Positions 25,721-33,976 of a DNA stretch of 64,000 nucleotides are shown here, piece after piece (position 1 is the first letter of the stretch; the number at the start of each line of letters is the position of its first letter). The position numbers and the translations under genes were made by a program. Source of the stretch: Chitinophagales bacterium (GTDB lineage Bacteria > Bacteroidota > Bacteroidia > Chitinophagales > Saprospiraceae); contig JAFLBP010000033.1 in the NCBI GenBank assembly GCA_017303875.1, forward strand, positions 1-64,000, read 5' to 3'. Below the pieces are notes generated by a model. That model ran no database searches, was not told the origin of the DNA, and was given only the letters and a program-made list of their open reading frames with translations.

Positions 25721-27098
25721 AAGGATTTGCTTTGTGTTCCGAGCTTCCTGCTTCGCTATCTTGCGCCATGCTGTTGTGTGTGCGGTAAGGCACTTCATCG
25801 AGCATTTTAATCAGACGGTCGCGCTCAATTTTATAAGCGTCCAGGGCTTTGCCGGTCATCGGCTCGGGCTGGGGCAGGTTGAGGCGCAGGTGGTCTACTT
25901 GTTTGCCATTTTTCCAGAAACGGAAACAAACGTGCGGGCCGGTTGCAAGGCCGGTTGAGCCGACATAACCAATGGTCTGGCCCTGAATCACGCGGGTGCC
26001 CGGGCGGATGCCGCGTGCAAAGCCGCTCATGTGCAGGTACTGGGTCTCGTAGGTCTGGTTGTGGCGGATGCGCACAAAATTGCCATTGCCGCCGCGACGG
26101 GTCGCTTCCAGCACCGTGCCATCGGCCACGGCCATGATGGGCGTGCCATGGGGTGCGGCGTAGTCGGTACCGAGGTGGGCTTTGTGATAGCCGAGTACCG
26201 GGTGCAGGCGATTCATGTTGAAGCGGCTGGAAATGCGGCTGAACTTCAGGGGCGATTTGAGGAAGGCTTTACGGGCCGGGCGGCCGTCGAAGTCGTAGTA
26301 GTCCGTTTTGTCGTTCGGATTATCGTAGCGGAAAGCGTGCGATTCTTTGCCGTCGCGCTCGTACACCGCAGCGATGATTTTGCCGGTGCCCACGGCCTGG
26401 CCTTCCACGATATGTTGTTCGTACACGACCTTGAAGCGGTCGCCTTGTTTCTGGTGGTAGAAATCCACGGAACTGGCCAGCACGTCAATCATACCGTCGG
26501 CGAGTTCGTCGCTGAGGCCGTTATCGGTGAGGGCTTGCCAGAAGCTGGATTCGAGCACGCCGGAGGCGGCTTTGATCTCTACTTTTACATCGCGCTTGAC
26601 GAGTTCCACCTTGTGTGGGGCTTTGAGGCCAAAAACCACATATTCGTAGGCGGAAGGTTCGTAGATCATGAAGTCGGGCTTGCTATCCTGCGTGGTGCTG
26701 AGAAAATGCAGTTTGCGCCCGATGCGCATATTGGTGATGTTGAACTTGTCTTTTGTATTATCCACCAGGGCTTGTACTTCCGGGTAGCTCATGCCTTTTT
26801 CGATCAGGATGGAGCCGAGTACATCGCCGGAGCGGAGTTCTTTTTCAGAGAGGGTAAATTCATCGAGGGCGAAACCCCAGCGCATATTTTGCGGGGTGAC
26901 GGGCAAAGCGCCGAGTTGGGGTTCCGAGAGGGCGAGGGCTGCTGCCTGGCGAACACCCGGATTCATCATTTGCACGACGGCGGCGAGAAGGGCGAGGGAT
27001 AAAATGCCTAAACTCACGGTCAGGGCAGGGCGACGAAATTTCAGGTTGCTGAAAAGTTGTTTCATCCTGCGCTGAAACTGCTGGTTATCTCCGATCAC
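25719..27098 (-). CDS. M23-family metallopeptidase with Cys in the second HxH position
   Basis: A 459-residue envelope protein. One N-terminal membrane segment lies at about residues 25-45. A LysM-like/OapA-type region follows (about 70-240), and a C-terminal M23 peptidase domain. Zinc-site residues are H308 and D312 (HLGTD) and H356 (YLHM). The usual HxH reads GPHVCF, giving H389 and C391. The Cys could still bind zinc; I recall similar variants in other Bacteroidota homologues, so this is probably a family trait rather than decay. The likely role is peptidoglycan cross-link cleavage. The start could also be 27065. Confidence 0.8.
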   Translation of the reverse strand: MIGDNQQFQRRMKQLFSNLKFRRPALTVSLGILSLALLAAVVQMMNPGVRQAAALALSEPQLGALPVTPQNMRWGFALDEFTLSEKELRSGDVLGSILIEKGMSYPEVQALVDNTKDKFNITNMRIGRKLHFLSTTQDSKPDFMIYEPSAYEYVVFGLKAPHKVELVKRDVKVEIKAASGVLESSFWQALTDNGLSDELADGMIDVLASSVDFYHQKQGDRFKVVYEQHIVEGQAVGTGKIIAAVYERDGKESHAFRYDNPNDKTDYYDFDGRPARKAFLKSPLKFSRISSRFNMNRLHPVLGYHKAHLGTDYAAPHGTPIMAVADGTVLEATRRGGNGNFVRIRHNQTYETQYLHMSGFARGIRPGTRVIQGQTIGYVGSTGLATGPHVCFRFWKNGKQVDHLRLNLPQPEPMTGKALDAYKIERDRLIKMLDEVPYRTHNSMAQDSEAGSSEHKANP

Positions 27099-27304
27099 GT
27101 GTATAAGATTAGATTAGAAACGGTCAAGTTGTGTAAGTGTCTGAATTTCAAGGAAATACCGATGCGGTAAAAACAAGTTGCAAGTACCTTGAAATGTGTA
27201 GATCTGACACTTAGGGGCAAAAATAGAATTGCTTGTGACATTTTTCAGCATATTACCCTAAATATTAACTAACATTGCCCCCTAACATTAACATTTAGCA
27301 CACT

Positions 27305-27712
27305 ATGATCTCATTTTTCCGCTCGCTTCAAGCCTTTCAGCCCGATTGGGCCGCGCTGCTGTTGCGCCTCATTTTTGGAGGCTTTATGCTGACGCACGGT
27401 TACAACAAACTGACGGGTTTTGCCGAAATGTCGGCTGATTTTCCCGACCCTATTGGGGTGGGGCCGCAAATCTCTTTGGGCTTGACGGTTTTTGCCGAAT
27501 TTTTCTGCGCTTTACTGCTGGTGTTGGGCGTGCTGACGCGCTTTGCGAGCATCCCGCTCATCATCTGTATGCTGGTGATCGCGTTTGTTATTCACGGCCC
27601 TGATCCCCTGGGCGATAAGGAGCACGCGTTGCTCTTCTTAGGCGGATATGTGGCCATTTTCTTTTACGGCCCCGGCAAGTTTTCGCTTGGCCGCTTTGTG
27701 GGGATTCCCTAA
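27305..27712 (+). CDS. DoxX-family membrane protein
   Basis: A 135-residue protein with four predicted transmembrane helices and the DoxX hallmark LLLRLIFGGFMLTHGYNKL at the first helix. DoxX-like proteins form small membrane complexes linked to redox balance and sulfur metabolism, but the exact reaction for this subgroup is not established. It stands alone, divergent from the M23 gene. The 206-base spacer upstream has no clear promoter match. Confidence 0.8.
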   Translation: MISFFRSLQAFQPDWAALLLRLIFGGFMLTHGYNKLTGFAEMSADFPDPIGVGPQISLGLTVFAEFFCALLLVLGVLTRFASIPLIICMLVIAFVIHGPDPLGDKEHALLFLGGYVAIFFYGPGKFSLGRFVGIP

Positions 27713-27746
27713 GTTGTGGGTAGGGTCACATAGACGGACACAGAAG

Positions 27747-27814
27747 GGTTTCGCACAGATGCGCACAGATGTTTTACCCAGAAGGCACTGAATCTGTGTT
27801 TTCTGTGCGAAACC
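27747..27814. repeat. CACAGA-family intergenic hairpin
   Basis: GGTTTCGCACAGA (27747-27759) pairs with TCTGTGCGAAACC (27802-27814), with a nested CACAGAT/ATCTGTG pair inside. It lies between the convergent DoxX gene and the next minus-strand gene. Similar hairpins occur at 58599-58688 and 60756-60896. Confidence 0.75.
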
Positions 27815-27819
27815 ATAAA

Positions 27820-28122
27820 TTAGCGACTGAATTTTTTCACGCCATCCTGGCCGTGGCGCAGTGTGTAGTTGCCGCTGGGCAGTTGGGAAAGGTCGAGCGA
27901 CCAGTTGCGGTCTTTTGGTGTGAAAACCTGTTCCAGCACCACCTTACCATTGGCATCCATTATTTTTACGGAAAGATTATCAAAAGGAAATTCTTCAGCA
28001 ACCAGCCAGATCTTTTTTTCGCCTACAATAACACTAACACCGTCGGGGCCGGCGGCTTGCAATCCTGCAAGGGTGCTGAAGCTGAACAGGCAAACCAGAA
28101 AAAAGAAACGTGCGCTTTTCAT
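27820..28122 (-). CDS. Small secreted protein, T9SS-sorting-domain/DUF3244-like
   Basis: A 100-residue protein. The start at 28122 gives a signal peptide (MKSARFFFLVCLFSFSTLAG, then LQA). The mature part is a single beta-sandwich-like unit: LSVKIMDANGKVVLEQ, then LDLSQLPSGNYTLRHG. These are the hallmarks of T9SS C-terminal domains and of the small DUF3244-like proteins. Because there is almost nothing before that domain, it may be a stand-alone fold rather than an export tag. A minus-strand TATATTTG at 28174-28167 provides a promoter about 45 bases before this start and rules against the longer start at 28185. Confidence 0.6.
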   Translation of the reverse strand: MKSARFFFLVCLFSFSTLAGLQAAGPDGVSVIVGEKKIWLVAEEFPFDNLSVKIMDANGKVVLEQVFTPKDRNWSLDLSQLPSGNYTLRHGQDGVKKFSR

Positions 28123-28166
28123 AACTGAAGTATTGAATCGTGAAGCAATTTTTGTTCTTGATAAGA

Positions 28167-28174
28167 CAAATATA
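28167..28174 (-). promoter_or_regulatory. Candidate -7 element of the small secreted protein gene
   Basis: The minus strand reads TATATTTG, an exact TAnnTTTG match about 45 bases before the ATG at 28122. No clear -33 element is seen. Confidence 0.4.
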
Positions 28175-28252
28175 TTGGCCTGCACGTTGCACCTGCACTA
28201 TGAAAAACGATGGATTGCGAGAATTACAGGACGAATTGCGTTTTTTCCAGTT

Positions 28253-29722
28253 TTAATCGTCTTCGTCCGCTATCGGTTCCCGGAGATATTGGGGCAGATC
28301 GTGTTCCACCACCCGCAGCATAGCCTTGATCCGGGCCTCCTGAAGCGCCTGCGCTTCCTCATCTTCTGCCGGTTCGGCTTTCCAGTATTGAATTTGGGCA
28401 TACAGGTAATAGAAAAGCTTGCGGTTCAGGTCGTCTAAAGCGGGGTCCGCTATGCCTTGCCGCAAAATACTTTCCACCTGCGGCAGGTCTTTGCTTTCCG
28501 CCAAGGCCCGGCCAACCCGTCCCACAGCTCCAAAATAATGATTTTCCGAGACGTTGTCTACCCGCAGGGCGATACCGAGCATCAGATAGGGCACATTGAT
28601 GCTTAGCGCTTCCAGTTCTTTCAGATAGGTTTGTCGCCGTCCCCAGGCATAGCTGCCATCAGTCATCCGACTGAAGTTATCATTCAAAATGTCAAGGTGG
28701 GCGCGCAAAAAAACCTCCCATTGTGCTGCCCGGGCTGAAAGCTGGGCAATTTCCAGGGCATGGTCGCGCGGGCTGCTGTCCATGCTGCATTGGCCGTACA
28801 CCCGGCGCAGGCGTTTCATGGTCAGGGTTTCCCGCGGGCCAAGGTGCTCTGATACGATTTGTTCCAGCCAGTAATTCGGCAATTTTTTTACGGCGGCCTC
28901 GGCCACTGCTGCCCGCAGTAGTTTTTTGAACGCCGGCGTTTCCGACAGTTCAGCCACGCGCTGTTTTCGTTTTTCGCGCCAAATACCCACGGCCTCATAA
29001 CGTTTATCGGGATTTAAGGTGCTGTCAATTGCAGGGCGCGGGTACGGATTGATATAGTTTTCAAAAGCGTCAAGCGCGGGATGTGTAAGATTTTTGGCGT
29101 CCTTAGCCTCTTGTAAATCTTCATAGTCTGAAAGGTAGATGGTCGTGGTGGTATCAATCATGCAATCGGCATATTGCACCATACGGGCATAGCGCAGCGG
29201 GGTTGGTGTACGCCGGGGATCGGATATAAAATAGGTGGCACTCAGGTATGCGCTTTCCCGGTAATGATTTTTTGGATAGGTATCAATTTCCCACGTCGCT
29301 GCTTTGGGCAGTGTTGCCATCTCATATTCCACACTGACATCATCGGGGAATACGCGCACTTCCCACACTTTTTCTCCGACATCTGTTTTAGTCGGGAAAA
29401 GCACGTACAACCGCGTTGCGGATACTTCTAATTTGGGAAACTGCGCTTTAAGTGCCTGTGGGGTAAGGCCGCTATTCATCGCAGCAAACAGCGTTTCATA
29501 GGTCGAATCATAACTTACGGTGACGGCAAGCCCCTGCAAATAGCTGTTGTATTGCGGGTTAGGGTCGCAGACTTTGTATTTTATATCAAGGGAATCGGCA
29601 ATTTCATGCAAGCGCTGTATGGTGGCTGCATCGTAAATCAGGCCGTTGCTTTGGGTTTGAAATTCCTGCGCGCACAGCAAGCTGGCGCTGCATATCAGAC
29701 AGAGAAGAAGAAGGTAACGCAT
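28253..29722 (-). CDS. Secreted hypothetical protein
   Basis: A 489-residue protein with a signal peptide (MRYLLLLCLICSASLLCAQ). The N-terminal half is mixed alpha/beta, the C-terminal half strongly helical with many Ala, Leu, Arg and Glu residues. The C-terminus is acidic (IADEDD). No catalytic motif or known domain is recognised. It lies downstream of the trp genes on the same strand, separated by about 50 bases, so co-transcription is possible but a functional link to tryptophan synthesis is not suggested by the sequence. Confidence 0.55.
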   Translation of the reverse strand: MRYLLLLCLICSASLLCAQEFQTQSNGLIYDAATIQRLHEIADSLDIKYKVCDPNPQYNSYLQGLAVTVSYDSTYETLFAAMNSGLTPQALKAQFPKLEVSATRLYVLFPTKTDVGEKVWEVRVFPDDVSVEYEMATLPKAATWEIDTYPKNHYRESAYLSATYFISDPRRTPTPLRYARMVQYADCMIDTTTTIYLSDYEDLQEAKDAKNLTHPALDAFENYINPYPRPAIDSTLNPDKRYEAVGIWREKRKQRVAELSETPAFKKLLRAAVAEAAVKKLPNYWLEQIVSEHLGPRETLTMKRLRRVYGQCSMDSSPRDHALEIAQLSARAAQWEVFLRAHLDILNDNFSRMTDGSYAWGRRQTYLKELEALSINVPYLMLGIALRVDNVSENHYFGAVGRVGRALAESKDLPQVESILRQGIADPALDDLNRKLFYYLYAQIQYWKAEPAEDEEAQALQEARIKAMLRVVEHDLPQYLREPIADEDD

Positions 29723-29773
29723 CGATGGAGAGTTGTATGCAGACTAACGACTCCGGACGATGCTGATATTTTA

Positions 29774-31186
29774 TCAATCAATCGTTTTAAGGGTTTCCGG
29801 GACTAAATTTTTCAATTTCACCGCGACTTGCCGAATTTTTTCAAGCCTGACCCGCCCTTCTGCATCTTCAATACCGGAAGCCATATCTACCCCGATACAA
29901 TTTTCAAAGGGCAGCAGGCGCTCCAGATTATCGCTGTGCATGCCACCTGCAAGGAAAAAGGGGTAAGGGAAATTTGCCGGAATCTCCACGGCGCTTGCTT
30001 GTCCGCTTCCCGGCAGGGCGCCATCCAGGATGAATGCATCTACATGCGGGGCGTATTGATCCAGCTGCTGCAAATCCGTTTCCTGTTTTAAGGCGGCGGC
30101 CAACAATACCCGCACCCGCAGTTTTTTTATAAAATCAAGCGATACATCGCCGGCGTACAGTTGAATGCGCTTGAAGGGAAAACGGGCGAGGGTTTCCAGT
30201 ATTTCGGCTTCCGGATTTTGATAAAAAACCGCCACGGCATTTTCCGGCAGCGGCTGTTTTTCCATTATGGCCGGGTCAATGCGCCGTTTGCTGCGGGGAG
30301 AAAAATTGAGGCCGATAAAATCGGCCTCGTTTGGATGGAGCATATCAGCCGAACGAATGCCGCAGGCTTTGAACAGATAAGGTGTATCTGTCCGGAAATA
30401 TGAAGAAAAGGATGTCGGTGCTTGTTCCTGGCGCATGAGTCCGGTGCCAATCAGAAAGGCATCGGCCCGGCGAACACATTGAAAATCGCGGTAATCGCCA
30501 ACGCCCGATTCTGCGACGAGTAAAGGGCGGTCCTGTTGCGGGAAGTGTTTGTCGTTCAGGTAGTTAAAGCGATTTAGTGCAGTTCTGAAAGTTTTTAAAT
30601 CCCGGTTATTCACCCCAATAACCGGAAAATTCAGGGGCAATATTTTTTCCAGTTCTTCCGCATCATGCACTTCTGCCAATACGCCCATGCCTAAGCTTTC
30701 AGCCGTTTGGCGGAGCGCCTGCATTTCATCGGGCTGCAAAATAGCGGCAATGAGCAGGATCAGGTCGGCGCCGGCTTGTCGGGCCAGATAAATCTGAATG
30801 GGATCGAGGATAAAGTCTTTTTGCAGGAGCAGTGGTCGCTCAACCTCGGGAATGGTTTGGGCTACCCGGCACAGGTCATCATACGAGCCGCCAAAAAATG
30901 CCTCATCGGTGAGTATGGAAACGGCTTTCGCGCCCGCACGGGCATACGCACGCACTTGCGCTACTGGCTCGGCATGTTGGCTGATCCAGCCTTCTGAAGG
31001 CGATTTTCTTTTAAATTCAGCAATAAAAAAAGCTTCCTGCGCCGCACGTGCCGCTGCGAGTTTTTGGTAAAAACTGCGGGTAGTGGGCGGCACTTGCCGG
31101 CGCAGGACTTCCAGGTCATGTTGTTGGTATAAAAGTGCTATGGATTGGCGCTTTTCGGCCACTATTTTATCTAAAATCGTACTCAT
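29774..31186 (-). CDS. trpCF: Fused indole-3-glycerol-phosphate synthase / phosphoribosylanthranilate isomerase
   Basis: A 470-residue two-domain enzyme catalysing consecutive steps of tryptophan synthesis: isomerisation of phosphoribosylanthranilate, then ring closure to indole-3-glycerol phosphate. The TrpC barrel (residues about 1-255) has AEFKRKSPSEG with the catalytic Lys and VIGVNNRDLKTF. The TrpF barrel (about 260-470) opens with KACGIRSADM and has GLNFSPRSKR and the phosphate-binding GVDMASGIE. The order TrpC-TrpF matches the enterobacterial fusion. It starts 10 bases after trpGD on the same strand, forming an operon. trpE, trpA and trpB are not in the window. Confidence 0.92.
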   Translation of the reverse strand: MSTILDKIVAEKRQSIALLYQQHDLEVLRRQVPPTTRSFYQKLAAARAAQEAFFIAEFKRKSPSEGWISQHAEPVAQVRAYARAGAKAVSILTDEAFFGGSYDDLCRVAQTIPEVERPLLLQKDFILDPIQIYLARQAGADLILLIAAILQPDEMQALRQTAESLGMGVLAEVHDAEELEKILPLNFPVIGVNNRDLKTFRTALNRFNYLNDKHFPQQDRPLLVAESGVGDYRDFQCVRRADAFLIGTGLMRQEQAPTSFSSYFRTDTPYLFKACGIRSADMLHPNEADFIGLNFSPRSKRRIDPAIMEKQPLPENAVAVFYQNPEAEILETLARFPFKRIQLYAGDVSLDFIKKLRVRVLLAAALKQETDLQQLDQYAPHVDAFILDGALPGSGQASAVEIPANFPYPFFLAGGMHSDNLERLLPFENCIGVDMASGIEDAEGRVRLEKIRQVAVKLKNLVPETLKTID

Positions 31187-31196
31187 CGCGCGCTTT

Positions 31197-32813
31197 TTAG
31201 GCTACTAATGCGTGTTGTTCCTGTTGGCAATACGCCTGTAAAACATCCGCCATAACGCCGGTGCGGAGTTTTTGTTCCATCAATTGATATGCCTGTGGCA
31301 AAGGAATGTTTTCTACAAAGCGGTTGTAAATAAAGGCCGCATTAATCAGTACCAATTGGTAATGCACCGTTGTGGGACGCCCTTCGATGATGGCCTGAGC
31401 CAATGCGACAGATTCGGCCGGATTGGCGGCGCTCACGGCATCAAAGGTTTGGCTTTCCACGCCGAAATCTTCGGGGCAAATTTCATAGTCGCTGCGCTGG
31501 CCATTGCGGTATTCCAGTACGCGGGTCGGGGCGCTGAGCGAAACCTCATCCAGACCATCCCAGCCGCGTACCACCACCACATGCTGTTTGCCCATACGGA
31601 TGGCGGCTTCAAAAATTACTTCCATCAGATCGGGAAATGCGGTGCCGATAAATTGGCGCTGGGGCTGGTACGGGTTTACCAATGGCCCCAGCGCATTGAA
31701 CACCGTAGGGACCCCTATCTGTTGCCGAACCCCTGCAAAATGCCGGAAGACCGGGTGTACATCAGGGGCAAAAACAAAGGCTAAGTTGATTTGGCGGAGA
31801 GTATGTCGGGCGCGTTCGGCATCGAAATGTATGGGTACGCCCAGGGCTTCGAGCAGGTTGAAGCTGCCGAAACGGCCTGCGGCGGCGCGGTTGCCATGTT
31901 TGGCGATGCGCAGCCCGCTGTCGGCCAGCAGCAGCGAAGCGAGCGTAGAGGTGTTGATACGCGGTAATCCGGAACCGCCGGTGCCGCAAATGTCCACGGC
32001 GTCGGGCAGGACTTCCGGCAGTGGCCCGGCGTGGCGCAGCAGGGCTTCAACGAATCGGCTCATGGCTTCCGGCTGGCGCAGTTTGTGGGAAAGCGACACC
32101 AGCAGAATCTGTTTCTGATCGTCGGAAAACTGACCTTCTTCCACCTGTTTCAAAAATTGTTGGAAGAGTTCTATCGGTACCGGCGCGCTGCCCTGTAATT
32201 TTTGCGCAAGCTCCTGGTAGGTGCGGTTGCCAGCCGACAAACGGCCTTCTACCACATTGCGCAGCAGGCGCATGCCCACGGCATTGCGCATGGAAAGCAC
32301 CGATTCGGGGTGAAATTGAATACCCTCGATGGGGAGTTTTTTATGCCGGATGCCCATTACAACCTGATCGGCGCTGCGGGCACTGACTTCAAAATCGGGT
32401 GGAATAAGCGCTCCGGCCCAGGAGTGGTAGCGGGCAATCATGCAACCCTGTTCTATGCCGGTGAAAATGCCGCGTTCGTCGTGTGTGATCGGCACCGATT
32501 TGCCGTGAACAGGTGCAATATTTTCCAAGCTGCCGCCGAAAAATTCAATCAGCGCCTGATGGCCGAGACATACGCCCAAAATGGGTTTGCTGCGGTAAAA
32601 TCGTCCGATAATGGCCATTAAATTGCCAGCGTGGCGGGGAATGCTGGGGCCGGGCGACAGCACCAGCAGGTCGAAGTTTTCCTGATCCAGCACCGAAGGG
32701 CTGACGGTGTTCCGAAACACGCGCACCTTGCAACCCAACTGCCGGAAAAAATCCACGAGGTTGTAGGTAAAGGAGTCAAAATTGTCAATAACCAGAATGT
32801 TGCGGTACTGCAT
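31197..32813 (-). CDS. trpGD: Fused anthranilate synthase amidotransferase / anthranilate phosphoribosyltransferase
   Basis: A 538-residue fusion. The TrpG glutamine amidotransferase (residues 1-195) has the catalytic triad: C82 in GVCLGHQAL, and H168 and E170 in GIQFHPES. The TrpD transferase (about 205-538) has the PRPP loop DICGTGGSGLPRINTST, KHGNRAAAG, and the DGLDEVSL metal-binding motif. TrpG supplies ammonia to TrpE, which is absent from this window, and TrpD adds the phosphoribosyl group. The start at 32813 (MQYRNILVIDNFDSF) is the conserved TrpG opening; an upstream in-frame ATG at 32882 adds unrelated residues. Confidence 0.92.
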   Translation of the reverse strand: MQYRNILVIDNFDSFTYNLVDFFRQLGCKVRVFRNTVSPSVLDQENFDLLVLSPGPSIPRHAGNLMAIIGRFYRSKPILGVCLGHQALIEFFGGSLENIAPVHGKSVPITHDERGIFTGIEQGCMIARYHSWAGALIPPDFEVSARSADQVVMGIRHKKLPIEGIQFHPESVLSMRNAVGMRLLRNVVEGRLSAGNRTYQELAQKLQGSAPVPIELFQQFLKQVEEGQFSDDQKQILLVSLSHKLRQPEAMSRFVEALLRHAGPLPEVLPDAVDICGTGGSGLPRINTSTLASLLLADSGLRIAKHGNRAAAGRFGSFNLLEALGVPIHFDAERARHTLRQINLAFVFAPDVHPVFRHFAGVRQQIGVPTVFNALGPLVNPYQPQRQFIGTAFPDLMEVIFEAAIRMGKQHVVVVRGWDGLDEVSLSAPTRVLEYRNGQRSDYEICPEDFGVESQTFDAVSAANPAESVALAQAIIEGRPTTVHYQLVLINAAFIYNRFVENIPLPQAYQLMEQKLRTGVMADVLQAYCQQEQHALVA

Positions 32814-32936
32814 GGGAAATTTTGTTGATTGTATTAGTGTATCGGTACGATGATGCAAATGTCGGTGCTTTTTAATTTCCATGCAAGAATTTTTAGTAAA
32901 ATTATTTTTAGAGGGTGCATCTGCCGCGATCTTGTA

Positions 32937-32944
32937 TAGTTTTG
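32937..32944 (+). promoter_or_regulatory. Candidate -7 element directly before lysE-like gene
   Basis: TAGTTTTG matches TAnnTTTG and ends 5 bases before the ATG at 32949, which would make the mRNA leaderless. There is no clear -33 element, so this is tentative. Confidence 0.3.
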
Positions 32945-32948
32945 CGGC

Positions 32949-33572
32949 ATGCTACTTCAGGGCATTCTTTTAGGAATTTCTCTGAGCTTTATGGTTGGCC
33001 CCTTGATGTTTGCCATCGTAAATGCCAGTTTGGAGCGCGGTCTGCGAGGCGGACTTGCGGTGGCGGCTGGTATTTGGCTCAGTGATTTGTTGTTTATGAG
33101 CCTGATGCTCAGCGGGGTGGATGTGTTATCGCGGGTTACGGCATTGCCGGGTTTTCGCCTTTGGGCGGGTTTGATCGGCGGCCTGCTATTGATAGTATTT
33201 GGAATAGCCTCCCTGTTTTCCAAACGCCGGCCGCAGTCTTTTGAAGATGATGCAACGGCCAATCACAAGCATCGCAGTTACCTCGGCTACTTTTTGGGTG
33301 GTTTTTTGCTTAATACCATCAATCCCTTCACCTTGTTTTTCTGGCTGAGTATTGCCTCTGCGGTCATTATTCCGAATGGCTGGAATGTGCGCCAGGCCCT
33401 GGTTTTTTTCAGCGGTATGCTGGGTATGGTAGTCGGAACAGACATACTAAAGGCTTACGGCGCAAAACTGCTGCGCCGTTATTTAACGGTAAATCATATT
33501 GTGCGGATTCGGAAAGGTATTGGCCTGACCTTGATAGTGTTCGGGCTGGTGCTGATGATCCGAGTGTTGTAA
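32949..33572 (+). CDS. LysE/RhtB-family amino-acid exporter
   Basis: A 207-residue membrane protein with about six transmembrane helices and the LysE-family opening ILLGISLSFMVGPLMFAIV followed by GLRGGLAVAAGIWLSD. Members export amino acids or small metabolites by proton exchange. The substrate cannot be deduced from the sequence. It is divergent from trpGD, which makes an amino-acid-related role tempting but unproven. Confidence 0.85.
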   Translation: MLLQGILLGISLSFMVGPLMFAIVNASLERGLRGGLAVAAGIWLSDLLFMSLMLSGVDVLSRVTALPGFRLWAGLIGGLLLIVFGIASLFSKRRPQSFEDDATANHKHRSYLGYFLGGFLLNTINPFTLFFWLSIASAVIIPNGWNVRQALVFFSGMLGMVVGTDILKAYGAKLLRRYLTVNHIVRIRKGIGLTLIVFGLVLMIRVL

Positions 33573-33601
33573 TGCCCGTTCGGAAAAGCGCCAACAAACC
33601 A

Positions 33602-33976
33602 TTAACGCCGTCTTCTTCTCCGGTATTTATCCTTGCGGGTAAGATCCCTGGCCAGCGCGCCGCTCATCGCCGCCATACCGATAACCAAGCCGCCGATGAA
33701 TCCTGTGGCCAGAATAAGTTGCCAGGATTGCAGCCCCTGAAACAGCTGGCCAATTTTTGCAGCAAGCAGGCCGCCATTGATGTTGTTAAAAAAGCCTGCG
33801 ATCGCCGCCCAAAGCAAGGTGCCGGCAGTAGTACCGAGGGCAAATGCCTGAGCCGGACGCCAGTAAATAAAACCCGCCAATGCAGCGCCAATAGCGCCAA
33901 TCCACCAGGGCAAACCGAAAAAAGCGAGGGCGCTCACTGCCCAGATCAGAAGCGTGGGAAATCCGTATTTTTTCAT
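33602..33976 (-). CDS. Small integral membrane protein, unknown
   Basis: A 124-residue protein with about four hydrophobic helices, many Gly, Ala and Trp residues, and a very basic tail (RKDKYRRRRRR). It fits the positive-inside rule with a cytoplasmic C-terminus. I do not recognise the family. Its start overlaps the stop of the penicillin-acylase-like gene by 4 bases, so the two form a translationally coupled operon. Confidence 0.55.
   Translation of the reverse strand: MKKYGFPTLLIWAVSALAFFGLPWWIGAIGAALAGFIYWRPAQAFALGTTAGTLLWAAIAGFFNNINGGLLAAKIGQLFQGLQSWQLILATGFIGGLVIGMAAMSGALARDLTRKDKYRRRRRR

Noticed and set aside
26031..27002. 323-residue open frame on the plus strand
   Set aside because: Antisense to the M23 peptidase gene.
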